Assembly: GCA_015501595.1 (NCBI GenBank)
Contig: JADNRX010001254.1
Coordinates: 1-12,048, forward strand
Origin: Hymenopellis radicata
Taxonomy: Eukaryota > Basidiomycota > Agaricomycetes > Agaricales > Physalacriaceae
Direction: 5' to 3'
Length of the DNA stretch: 12,048 nucleotides
In this document: positions 1-8,586 of the stretch, piece by piece
Numbering within the stretch: the stretch's first letter is position 1
How the letters are laid out: every line of letters begins with the position of its first letter
Notes under the pieces: generated by a model
The model's input: the letters and a program-made list of their open reading frames with translations, nothing else
What the model was told of the DNA's origin: nothing
Databases searched by the model: none
Translations under genes and position numbers: made by a program

Positions 1-1624
1 ATCTCTGGTCTGAGTAAGTGCACAGGTTTCAGAGCTCTATCAGCTTGCTAACGTGATTCTTAGCGTCCATCCGGGCATACGGCGCGCAAACTAGCTTCAT
101 TAACGAGTCTTTGACGCGTATCAACAAGTATAACACGTACTGCACGCACGTTCTATAACCTGAATCGTTGGATCGACGTTCGCATTGATGCTCTCGGGAG
201 TTTGTTCTCCGCGAGTCTTGCTGCTTACCTAGTCTACACCCAAAGCGAAAATGCTGCCAATATCGGTTTCTCCTTAAACATGGCGATCGGATTCAGCTCT
301 CTCATCTTGTGGTGGGTCCGGTTGTTGAATATGTTCGAAGTCCAGGGTGAGCTTCAGTTTGATGTCTTTGACTTACTCAATTTGCTTAACGGTTTGCAGG
401 TAACAGGTAGAACTTGTGTGTTCTTGCTGTTGGACCATTAACTGACCATCCTTCTCAAGCCTCGAGCGTATTCAGGGTTATCTTGAAATCGAACAGGAAG
501 AGAAGCCACGCAAGATGGTGTACCACCCGCGTATTGGCCAGCGAGCGGCGAGCTTCGTGTCGAGAACCTCACGGCGAGATATTCGCCCGATGGCCCTAAG
601 GTCCTCCATGACTTGTCCTTCACAATTAAATCCGGGGAACGCATTGGTATTGGTGAGATTTCATGTATGATATGCTCAGGCGGCGTCCTAACTGATATGT
701 AGTGGGTCGCACTGGATCTGGCAAGAGTTCGTTAACCCTTTCTCTTCTTCGCTGTATATACACGGAAGGGAACGTGTTCTACGACGGCAAACCTACGAAG
801 TCTCTGAACCTCGATCAGCTTCGTTCGAAAATAACGATTATCCCGCAAGTTGTGAGTAACGTGGTACGCGTAATTCAGTGTTGCTCATCTAGTCGTTCTA
901 GCCCGAACTCTTAAGTGGCTCCTTGCGACAGAACTTGGATCCTTTCGATCAATATGATGATGCGACACTGAACGATGCGCTACGAGCCGCCGGCCTGTTC
1001 TCGCTCCAAAGCGAGATGGAAGAAGGCAGGATTACACTCGACAGCGCTATCTCCAGTGGTGGCTCCAATTTGTCCGTTGGCCAGCGGCAAATTTTGGCTC
1101 TGGCTCGTGCGCTTGTCAGAGGCAGTAAATTGCTCATTTTGGATGAAGGTCAGCTTACGGTGGTTCCTTGATGATTCTGCGATTGACATTTGTTGCAGCA
1201 ACTTCTGCCATAGGTGCGATTGAATACAGCTGTGTTGGGGCTAAGCTAACGAGGTTTTTCTACAGATTACAAGACCGATAGTATTATCCAGACGTCTTTA
1301 CGGAACGAACTGAAATCCGATATGACGCTGATCACGGTCGCACATCGGTTGCAGACCATTATGGATGCAGATAAAATCGTATGTCGAAGGAATTATCCTT
1401 TCTCTCCCAACTCACTCCTCATCGTTTTACAGATGGTCTTGGATGCAGGCCACATTGTGAGTTGTGTTTGACCTGGAATTTTCGCATGGCTGACAATCGT
1501 TTTACAGGTCGAGTTTGACAGTCCACAAGCGCTGCTGGAGATACCTGATGGTAAACTACGATCTCTCGTCGACGAGTCGGCAGATAAGGACGTGTTGTAT
1601 GCGATGGCTGATAAGAAAGTCTAG
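1..1624 (+). CDS. ABCC (MRP-type) ABC transporter, C-terminal part with complete NBD2; 5' end outside window
   Basis: ATP-driven membrane exporter of the ABCC family; the visible part is the end of membrane domain 2 and all of nucleotide-binding domain 2. Seen in order: IRAYG coupling segment, helices, EVQGN linker, Walker [10 protein letters not shown] (about 708-734), Q-loop IIPQ, signature LSVGQRQ (about 1070-1090), Walker B LLILDEA with its catalytic Glu, H-loop VAHR, and a normal ABCC C-terminus ending at TAG 1622-1624. My exons are 1-13, 64-346, 400-406, 460-652, 703-851, 902-1148, 1199-1213, 1266-1378, 1433-1456 and 1508-1624; all introns are GT-AG, 50-54 nt, and all junctions restore family motifs. 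About 386 codons lie in the window. Two single-base breaks occur: an extra base near 131-135 and a missing base near 506-509. Substrate cannot be inferred. The family call is firm; whether the gene is intact depends on the two indels. Confidence 0.93.
400..406 (+). other. Seven-nucleotide micro-exon of the ABC transporter gene
   Basis: Splicing 346 to 400 and 406 to 460 turns the linker into [14 protein letters not shown], the form expected in ABCC proteins. The two flanking introns (347-399 with GTGAGC and TTTGCAG; 407-459 with GTAGAA and CTCAAG) are 53 nt each, normal for this gene. The single-intron alternatives I tried meet a stop codon or the wrong frame. The AAG acceptor of the second intron is a weaker type, so cDNA would be needed for certainty. 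Confidence 0.75.
1199..1213 (+). other. Fifteen-nucleotide micro-exon after Walker B of the ABC gene
   Basis: The 15 bases encode most of ATSAI between the Walker B motif LILDEA and DYKTD. The flanking introns 1149-1198 (50 nt) and 1214-1265 (52 nt) have good donors and TTGCAG / CTACAG acceptors, and skipping this exon would remove the D-loop region that NBD function needs. A further very short exon, 1433-1456 (24 nt, MVLDAGHI), lies downstream. Confidence 0.85.
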
Positions 1625-2170
1625 AGACACGTTGTATATACCGGACATTTATCTTTATTATTCTTGGGGTTCTCTCATTGACAATTTATCTGTTCTTGCA
1701 GCCTACTCTCGGGTTGCAGGTGTGCGGAGACGTCGTGGGCGACACCTTCAGTCCTGCAGTGACGACTGGCATGCTACTGCAATCCTCCTTGGTATCATTG
1801 AAGTCGTAATGCACGGGTCTCGCCATCCTGTCCCTCCGCGCCGTTGAGTATTGCAATTGATAGTGTGAACAGAGTGCCCGACATGAAAGCCCTCGGTCCT
1901 CGTCTAGGCAGAGTCAGTTCTCTTCCGACTTCCAACTCACGGTCAAGCGCGTGGCAAGTGTTTTACAGGTACAGTGAGGTGAATAATAGTGATTTTGTTG
2001 CATAGATTTCGGAGTGTGGTGCCATCGCGGGTCGCACCTGAGGAAGACGCGACTTCAAAAAAAAACATCTAAAACATACTGTTCAGCGACGCCAGCAGCA
2101 TTTGAGTCTTTCTTGACATTCAACTCTGCTCAAACAAGCCAGGTTCGTCCTGGTGTCGATTCATAAACCG
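1625..2170. other. Spacer downstream of the ABC gene, no recognisable gene
   Basis: Contains the presumed 3' untranslated region of the ABC gene and unassigned sequence. An A-rich run lies near 2058-2066. A 110-codon plus-strand frame at 1515-1847 overlaps the last ABC exon in another frame and has no family motif. Nothing here can be supported as a gene. Confidence 0.5.
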
Positions 2171-2530
2171 TTCAACTCGTCCAGATCCGAAGAAACAGAG
2201 AGTTCGGTCCAGGTACGTGTTCACTTTTAGTTTGACATCGAAAGCCCAGACGACGGGGCGCAGGAACGGTCAAAGTCGACGCGAGTGACATGGAGCAGCA
2301 AGTCCAAGGAAGTCAGCCGATCGCTTCACTTCCCAAAGTGGCCGGTCCTTTTTTCTTTTCCTGCCGCCATCATCATCCTCGACTTGAAAAAAGACACATT
2401 CGACCCCGCAATATCGACGAAATCTAAGTTTTTGACCTGTGGAATCGCGAGGCACAACTTGATGCGATTCAGAAGGCGTGGATATCCTGGCTTGAAAGCG
2501 CGTTATGTTCTTCGATTTGGGGCTCAGTAA
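2171..2530 (+). pseudogene. Possible decayed coding remnant, related to the 10.3-10.6 kb region in inverted orientation
   Basis: A plus-strand frame from 2285 to 2530 contains PVLFSFPAAIIILDL, which lines up with VHLSPPAIIVDSL from a minus-strand frame at 10175-10423. About 80-150 bases upstream in both places is a near-identical stretch ending GGTCCAGGTACGTGT (2207-2221 here, the reverse complement near 10546-10560 there). The two similarities are collinear, which argues for shared ancestry rather than chance. No start, stop or protein family is recognisable, and the long minus-strand frame at 2270-2563 is probably only the complement of this. Function unknown. Confidence 0.3.
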
Positions 2531-2593
2531 ACCTCGGTCTAACTCACAAACAGCATCAAACAAGTCATTATCTTCTCACCACGAACACTCGAG

Positions 2594-4092
2594 ATGTCTC
2601 AGGATTTCACTGCTACAACGCGTAGGGCGATCCAGGATCGCTTCGGTAGATGTGCTCTCTGTTGCGCTCTACCACCGGTACTCCATCATTGCCATATACT
2701 TGAGAAAGCTGAAAAGTCAGGCGATGAACAGGTCAGTTGTTTTACGCTCGAGAGCACGGACACCTTCAATGTCTCAACTTTTTAGTCCGTTTTCGGTGGC
2801 AACTGGGGCCTGATCCCCAAGGACTACAACGGAGCGGGTTCTCTCAATGGAATGTCCCGTGAGCCATTCTTTGCCTTTTGGTACGATGCGTGCTGACATA
2901 GTATATAGTGTGCCCTACATGTCATCTGTCGTATATGACAGGTAACGGATCCTCGGCGCCGATATGTTTCGTCCCCTGCGCCGAGATTCTTCAGTATCTC
3001 ATTGAAACCGCAGAATTCGGCGGACCAGACATTGACCAGGTGCGCGTAGTAAGCCTATATAATCAGTACCAGTTACTCACGCCGGAGCATGATAGGTACT
3101 CGAGGAACTACGCTCAAACCCGCCGGGAACCGAAGCCGCTAAGAAAGCAAAACCTTTTGTGGATTGCTTCGAACTATATATTCTCGCGATCCCGCGTCAT
3201 AAACATTACATTGCGACTCAACACCTTCCATCCCCCTGCAAATTAGATGCAGCCGGCACCTCCTTCATCCCAACTGACAATGTTACTCCTGGGACCACAT
3301 TCCGCATTTTTGAGGCGAAGTCCATCTCTGAAACTGAGCGTCCCTGGGGTCCCAACTCGTTCGCCAACATCTGTCTCTATCCTCCCTATGTTAATCTCTA
3401 TGAAGACCAGTCGCGTCTGCTCTGGCGACTGAGAGGGTGCTCTGCTGGCGCTTTCTTGGCCTTTGCCCTTCCAATCATTTTTAAAGCTAACACTTCGATG
3501 AGGCCAAATCACAGTCGCACTTACTGGATCGATTTATGATAAACCGGATCTCGGAGATGAGTACTTATTCAGCGCCACCCACGAATCGTGCTGCACCACC
3601 TTCTCAAAACAGAGGTATGTTCGAGATTGATTGTTCCACCTAATCTAACACATCCCCTGAAGCATATGTGGCATGGAATCGACGTCGTTGTCCCGGATCA
3701 TGAAAAGGCGATGTGGCGCTTTGGGCCACAGTTCTCTTCCAATGACATCATTCAATTGGAAACTGGAGTATTTCTGCCTGAGCCATGGCTTCCACCTGAT
3801 TTTCAACCCCACCAATACTCCTTGGGATATAGAGAGGCTACGCCTTCCCGGGGAAGAAGGAGCACTGCCACCTGGTCGATACGGCGCCTTGTACCCCTTC
3901 CAAGCAAAGAGCGCGTCAGAGATGTCCTTAGCGGAAGACGACGTGGTCGTCGTCGTCGGGCGTGGTGGCGGTCGTAGGGCGTGGTGGCGGTGTCGGGTGG
4001 GCAGTCGTAGGAGGACATGCGCTCGTACCGGAGAGCTATCTACAGGCAGTGGAGGAATCATGACAGTGCGCTTTCATCATATTCATTGCTAA
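2594..4092 (+). CDS. Fungal HNH-nuclease-domain protein, with frame breaks and a 3' end reaching into repeat A
   Basis: Likely a metal-dependent nuclease-fold protein of the HNH_2-like group common in mushroom fungi; activity and substrate are unknown. The N-terminal 80 residues hold the fold: C20-x2-C23, HHCHIL with H34, then N67-G68 and C72-P-T-C75-H76. The two CxxC pairs probably bind structural zinc, and H34/N67/H76 form the HNH triad. Exons read as 2594-2731, 2786-2858, 2909-3039, 3096 to about 3436, 3515-3614 and from 3663; the first three introns are 54, 50 and 56 nt. The next intron (about 3437-3514, 78 nt) is unusually long and its donor uncertain. Three single-base breaks sit at or near short runs: an extra G at 3435-3437, a missing base before 3610, and an extra C at 3806-3813. 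The last frame (PPGRYGALYPFQAKS) continues to 4090-4092 inside repeat A; the other frame stops at 3975-3977. Start ATG 2594 directly precedes the domain. Domain call is good; the 3' end is uncertain. Confidence 0.72.
3817..3850 (+). repeat. 34-bp imperfect direct repeat, left copy
   Basis: Matches 4544-4577 at 31 of 34 positions without gaps; the shared core is TTGGGATATAGAGAGGC. Both copies are open in the frame giving T-P/L-WDIER-L/P-RLP. The left copy is in the last exon of the HNH gene and the two bracket repeat copy A. Confidence 0.85.
3961..3997 (+). repeat. Short GC-rich tandem repeat, 18-19 bp unit, two copies
   Basis: Units 3961-3979 and 3980-3997 share CGTGGTGGCGGT followed by CGTAGGG or GTCGGG. 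A GTC-triplet run (about 3946-3957) precedes it and the left edge of repeat A overlaps the second unit. It would encode a Gly/Arg/Trp-rich tail in the HNH frame. Confidence 0.8.
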
Positions 4093-4491
4093 GCATGTGT
4101 GTATTGTAGACAATCAGAGTGTTTTATAGCTCTGTGCGTACCGCCACAGTCCGAATCACCACCTCGCGTCTTCTTACCCTCCCAAAAGCAGACTCTTCGG
4201 ACATGCACTACCGAGTACCATCTGCGCATTCTCAACGCCACCAACCTGAAACCGCGCCCGACACCTCCAGACCTCGCCATACTAAATTCTATAGCACTAC
4301 TCCCCATCTCTTGACGTGGTGCTGTCTTCGTGGAGGTGTTTCCGCACGTCTAGCCAGTTTGGATTCGGCAGTCGTAGAGCTTTGACACCGGAGATGCATG
4401 CGCGCGTCGTCGGAAAGATGAATCGACATTTCTCGTCCGGCCACTGGGCTCACTGTCTATTTTGACCGCTTCTTCTCCCGTTAGATCACGA
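3992..4491 (+). repeat. Dispersed repeat, copy A (5' truncated, internally deleted)
   Basis: Aligns with copy B from 5437 and copy C from about 11301. Shared landmarks are TACAGGCAGTGG, TGTGTGTATTGTAGACAATC, AACCGCGCCCGACAC, CTATAGCACTACTCC and GATGCATGCGCGCGTCG. It lacks about 200 bp present in B and C, with the junction at about 4410-4416, and loses similarity after TTAGATCACGA at 4491. It also lacks the 5' part shared by B and C. The many one- and two-base indels between copies argue against protein coding. No terminal inverted repeats, tRNA-like or reverse transcriptase sequence was seen, so the element class is unknown. Confidence 0.85.
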
Positions 4492-4870
4492 CATTGACGT
4501 TCCACGTTTCCACTTCAATTGCGCTTGGAGTATTGATCAGACGACTCTTTGGGATATAGAGAGGCCCCGCCTTCCCGACACGCAACAAATGACTTGGGCG
4601 GATGACTTCAAGAGGTTCGCGATCATATCGTCCTACCCATGAGATGGCCTCGCTGGTTCGGCTCCTTGTTACGAGAAAGGTGCGTATTTCATCTTGATCT
4701 TTGACGTCGATTACTTGACAGATCTTCAATTAATGTGTCGACGCTTCTGCCAGCACATTCGCCGCATTCGATTGCTTGAGGAACGGAGAGGCGGGGGTAC
4801 CTTGTGGGCTTACCAGCGTCTCTTGGCTGTGCTTCTGGGTCCGGTCGTTTCATTTCTGGGCCAAATTTGA
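4466..4870 (+). pseudogene. Possible broken coding frame next to repeat A
   Basis: One plus-strand frame runs from 4466 to 4870 interrupted by a single TGA at 4640-4642, giving about 58 and 75 open codons. It includes the second WDIER-x-RLP segment (from the 34-bp direct repeat) and ends with a hydrophobic stretch LLAVLLGPVVSFLG. The part 4680-4721 has GT...ACAG ends but is open in frame, so it may or may not be an intron. Antisense frames are also open here (4481-4729 and 4689-4907 minus), which weakens the case. No ATG context or family is recognised. Confidence 0.27.
4544..4577 (+). repeat. 34-bp imperfect direct repeat, right copy
   Basis: Second copy of the 3817-3850 repeat, starting 727 bp downstream of it and 53 bp after the end of repeat copy A. 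It differs at three positions. Confidence 0.85.
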
Positions 4871-5332
4871 CATCATTAATAGTAGTCTTGCCACAGCAGA
4901 TGTCCATCCAGGGAACGCCTCGGGGGAGCCCATCATGTCCTACCCACTATGGAATCTTGCGGGTTTTCAGACGAGGAGGATTAAGCACAGTACGTATGGT
5001 ATAAATACTAGAACGCGTGTCCGTGTAACTACCAAATGTAAGTACCAGAAACATGTAAGTAGAATATCAATACAGGAGTAACAGTAGCAGATATATCAAT
5101 GAGATGAACAAATGAGATTAACTGTCCATCGAGGAGCAGTGCGAGGGATGATTCGGATGGTATGGAAACGGGGTGCGTACAGGCAAGTATGGCTTGACAT
5201 TCTAATATCCACTATGTTGTTTGACTTTCTTGAATACACTGATTTCCTTACCCCATCTCTGAGATCTGAAGTCATGGTCGCGAAGATATTTAATCTCGAG
5301 TATCAATCAGCACAGCCACACTGATGCGCTTT
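4871..5332. other. Spacer, AT-richer, no gene seen
   Basis: Only short frames without motifs occur. The stretch 4990-5120 is relatively AT-rich with several GTAAGT-like donor strings but no matching exons. I see no RNA gene or promoter that can be supported. Confidence 0.5.
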
Positions 5333-6270
5333 CTCCTTGCCACCATTACTCACGAACAAGATGCACTCCCACTCCGGCAACAAAGTCACAGGCCGATACT
5401 CAAGCACGATGGAAGAAGACCCTTGTCAGCAGCGACGTCGGGTGGGCAGTCGTAGAGCGTGAGGGAGGACACGCGCTCGTACCGGAGAGCTATCTTAGTA
5501 TCTACAGGCAGTGGGGGATTCATGACAGTGCGCTTTTATCATATTTATTGCTGAGCATGTGTGTATTGTAGACAATCGGAGTGTTTGTAGCGCCACAGTC
5601 CGAACCAATACTCACCCTCCACCTCGCGTCTTACATTCCAACAGTAGACTATTCGGACGTGCATCACCGAGTACCATCTGCGGATTCTCAACGCCACCAA
5701 CCTGAAACCGCGCCCGACACCACCTCGCCATACTAGAATCTATAGCACTACTCCCCATCTCTTGTCGTAGTGCTGTCTTCGTGGAGGTACTTCCACGTCT
5801 AGCTACCTGGATTGGCAGCGTGACACCGAAGATGCATGCGCGCGTCGAGTCGTCGAGTCCGATTCTGCTCGGAGTCGCCACTTGGACTGGGGAGCGCCCA
5901 TAGCACGATGGTAAGAGCAAAGATCGACGACCGTGCAATGACCTACGCAGACAGGCAGACTTGGGCAGGACTTACGCGTTTTCATTGCGAAGCAAAGTCA
6001 CAGGGACCCAAGCTGGCTGCTGTCATAGTCGACGTCCACTCTCCGAGGAAAGATCATGTACCTTGAGCGACATTTCTAGCATCATCTCGTCCGGCCACTG
6101 GGCCCACTGTCTATTTTGACTGCTTCTTCTCCTGTTAGATCACGATGTGCGTCGTCCGAGTCTTACTGGCACCCGACAACATTCGGGACAAGTCGCATAG
6201 GTCCATCTTCGCCGTTGAGTTCTCATGCAGCATTGCACATGAGGTGCGATAGGCCCTCGCCGCGATCGTC
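5333..6270 (+). repeat. Dispersed repeat, copy B (fullest copy wholly inside the window)
   Basis: Shares order and sequence with copy C over its whole length, from about CTCCTTGCCACC at 5333 to the string GATAGGCCCTCGCCGCG ending at 6270; C reaches the same string exactly at the window end, so the true right boundary may lie further on. Copy A matches only 5437-6145, minus an internal segment of about 200 bp (roughly 5852-6048). The complementary strand carries AATAAA at 5549-5544, also present in C. Minus-strand frames such as 5612-5938 are not kept in the other copies because of small indels, so coding is unlikely. Element type unknown. Confidence 0.85.
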
Positions 6271-6351
6271 TTCCCGAATAATCTCAGTGAACATCCCGCA
6301 GATCCAGATGGTCGTCGCTGATGCCCAGCGAGTACACCATCCACTTTTTGC

Positions 6352-6440
6352 CGTCCTTCTTGTTCTCCCGTTACATCTCGATGAGAACACCGTATCGAAC
6401 AACATTTGGTCCCAGTTGCATAGGTACGCTTTCGCATCGG
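6352..6440 (+). repeat. Diverged internal duplication of the right part of repeat B
   Basis: Resembles 6115-6215: TTACATCTCGATG at 6371 against TTAGATCACGATG at 6135, and AACAACATTTGG...GTTGCATAGGT near 6398 against GACAACATTCGG...GTCGCATAGGT near 6175. The offset is about 222-236 bp. This suggests that the repeat-derived sequence extends past 6270 as a decayed tandem unit. Confidence 0.55.
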
Positions 6441-6615
6441 CTTCGATGTTGTTGAATTTGTCTGTAGACCTAGTGAAGTTGATTCTGATATGATTTATTG
6501 CGCCGGAAGATGATTACGACTGTATGAATCTTGCAATTTATCATCGCTTCACTCAGATCAGCACAGGATCAGCCAACCCTTCATCATTGTCTACTTGCAT
6601 GGCTTCGTCGTAGAG

Positions 6616-6623
6616 TATATAAA
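6616..6623 (+). promoter_or_regulatory. TATA box of the seven-TM gene
   Basis: TATATAAA lies 48 bp upstream of ATG 6664. The sequence before the ATG, AAAAACCACC, is a strong eukaryotic start context. If transcription starts about 30 bp after the TATA box, the 5' untranslated leader would be only some 10-20 nt. Confidence 0.7.
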
Positions 6624-6663
6624 GGGGCAGACGGCCGCACCAGTCAGCAAACCAAAAACCACC

Positions 6664-7997
6664 ATGTTGCCAACCTTCGAGGACTATGGGCTCACCGTAG
6701 CCGATGCTCAGTCTATCATGTCCATCAACTTACATCCGATAATTCTCCTGGCCTTCTGCCATGGCATTCACACCAGCATTTTCTTTGTCACCTTATATTA
6801 TATAGGTAAGTGCCCTTTCAGACAATTTTCTCCTCTCAGATCAACATCTTATTTAGTCGAGAGCACACAACCCATTCGGAAACGGATCACACTCGCTGGC
6901 ATCATCACCTTCCTATGGTTTGCCAACACCATCATCTTGGGTTTGGAGTGGAAATATGTTGACCATCTCTTCATTGCCCATGGGACATCGTTGGAGACGG
7001 AGTTCAACTTTTTCCTTACTGGTGACAATGCACTGTTGATTGCTGTCACCGTACTTCGAGTCCTTGGTGTCTTCGTTGCAGACCTGATCTTGGTGTGTAC
7101 ATTCCCTGGTGCAGGTAATCCTGAACTGCTGATGGCTTCGATTAGGTTTGGCGCTGCTGGGTGCTGTATGGCGGAAATTTAAAAGTTATTGCTGTACCCG
7201 CCCTTTGTATCATCACTGAGATAGGTGAGTTCTATCCCCCAACAAACATGTCCTGCTGATATTTTGTGTTTAGTCAGTGCCTGTATAGTCATCGTCTCCC
7301 TTGTTGAAACCAACTTCGTTCATGCACTGCCAGTCAAATAAATTGGTCGCTCATCTATTACTTGATGACCATGACGACAAATAGCATGTGCACTGTCCTC
7401 ATCCTCTTTCGCATCGTGCGGGTTAGTGGCCTCGGTGCCAGCCTCAAGACCTACCGCGGCATTATTGGGATTCTCGTTGAATCAGCCGCTATGTATGCCA
7501 GCATCTACATAGCTCTTCTTATTGCATATGCATACCAGTTTTACACTGGCGCAACAGTCTTGACGGCCTACAACTACCCTGTGGTCATATCTTACAGCAT
7601 CACAGTGAGTGTCTCTGCTTGTACTAGTCATCAACTATACTGACTTGCCACCCAGGGTATCGCGCCCACCCTCATCATCGCCCGTGTCATGGCTGGTCAA
7701 TCGCGTCCCAACGACTCATGGACGCGCCCATCCCTCCCGCACATGCGGAGCAGTGTGCTCTCAAACACAGAGTCTCTGCAATTTGCCAGTGGGCCGAACC
7801 ACAGCACGCAAACGACGTCCGCGAGCACCGGAGATGCCACAGCGAACATCGATCTGGAGACGCAGGCTCCGAGTCAAGAGGTTGTAGAAGAGACACGTGA
7901 GCAGGATGGAGACGAAGCTCGCGCTGAAGCCGGTGCGCTGGCATCTGGCCACAAGCTGTCTGCTGGGAAGGTTGAGATGGTCACAATGGCCGGTTGA
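6664..7997 (+). CDS. Agaricomycete seven-transmembrane protein with hydrophilic C-terminal tail
   Basis: Encodes a membrane protein of about 376 residues with seven hydrophobic segments near residues 23-47, 58-78, 104-126, 139-163, 177-201, 216-243 and 254-275, then a polar Ser/Thr/Glu-rich tail of about 100 residues. After helix 3 comes DLILVWRCWVLYG, a form of the IWRCW motif I know from a large, functionally uncharacterised mushroom 7-TM family; the layout is receptor-like but no ligand or G-protein role can be claimed. Exons: 6664-6805, 6857-7092, 7146-7224, 7274-7604 and 7656-7997; introns are 51, 53, 49 and 51 nt, all GT-AG. A single missing base near 7336-7338 puts TAA in frame after LPVK, while the next frame continues at once with INWSLIYYLM. 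The start is supported by the TATA box and ATG context. It stands alone between repeat B and unassigned sequence. Confidence 0.85.
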
Positions 7998-8586
7998 ATG
8001 CACTGGCGCGGTTCTGGCAACCAAAGCTCTCCTTTATCTCTGAATATGTAAGCACACTACATGGACATAACGGACATCAATACGGACAGTACTATTCTTA
8101 GACCTCGTTCAACGGTCGGATGGACTTACTTACTTATTCCCTTACTGTCACCTACTTCACGAAGACGTTGTACGTGCGATAGACTGTTTAGAGACTCAAC
8201 GGAAATGTCGAGCTTACAGAATACCTCAATTAGCTAGATTTACTTATTCAAGTACTTACCCTCACACTCGTTTTCCCAGAATATTCTATGCATTTTCGAG
8301 TCCATGAGATGGCGGGGGGTTTGGGCCTTCACATTCTATTAGTGCTGTCCCAGGTCCCTTGTCTCATGTCATCGTGGTTATCGGCTCATTCTAGCGCAAC
8401 CGACAACCATGAGTCAAATACATAGTCGAATACATCTGGAGAAGATCCCTCCTTGTGAACGTTGCGTAAATCAGATCATATTTCAACTCTACTCAATGGC
8501 TACTTACACCGGGTTTCGACTTGTCAGACCTTCTACCGCCTCAACAGATACCTTCCTTCGAAACAGCACGGAAACATAATTCCAGA
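7998..8586. other. Spacer downstream of the seven-TM gene
   Basis: Presumed 3' untranslated region followed by sequence without a supported gene. Plus-strand frames starting at 8462 and 8521 have A-rich third positions and no motif, and overlap a better minus-strand candidate. I see no RNA gene. Confidence 0.5.

Noticed and set aside
1515..1847. 110-codon plus-strand frame
   Set aside because: It overlaps the last exon of the ABC gene in a different frame and has no motif.
3946..3957. GTC triplet run as a significant microsatellite
   Set aside because: Only about four units long; noted with the adjacent tandem repeat but not meaningful alone.
3645..4061. 138-codon minus-strand frame opposite the HNH gene 3' end
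   Set aside because: Pro/Thr/Arg-rich composition simply mirrors the GC-rich triplet repeats; the sense strand carries the splice-consistent reading.
5612..5938. Minus-strand frame in repeat B, with similar frames in A (4089-4307) and C (11424-11732), as a conserved protein
   Set aside because: Peptides agree only in patches because one- and two-base indels shift the frame between copies; the shared openness follows from DNA similarity.
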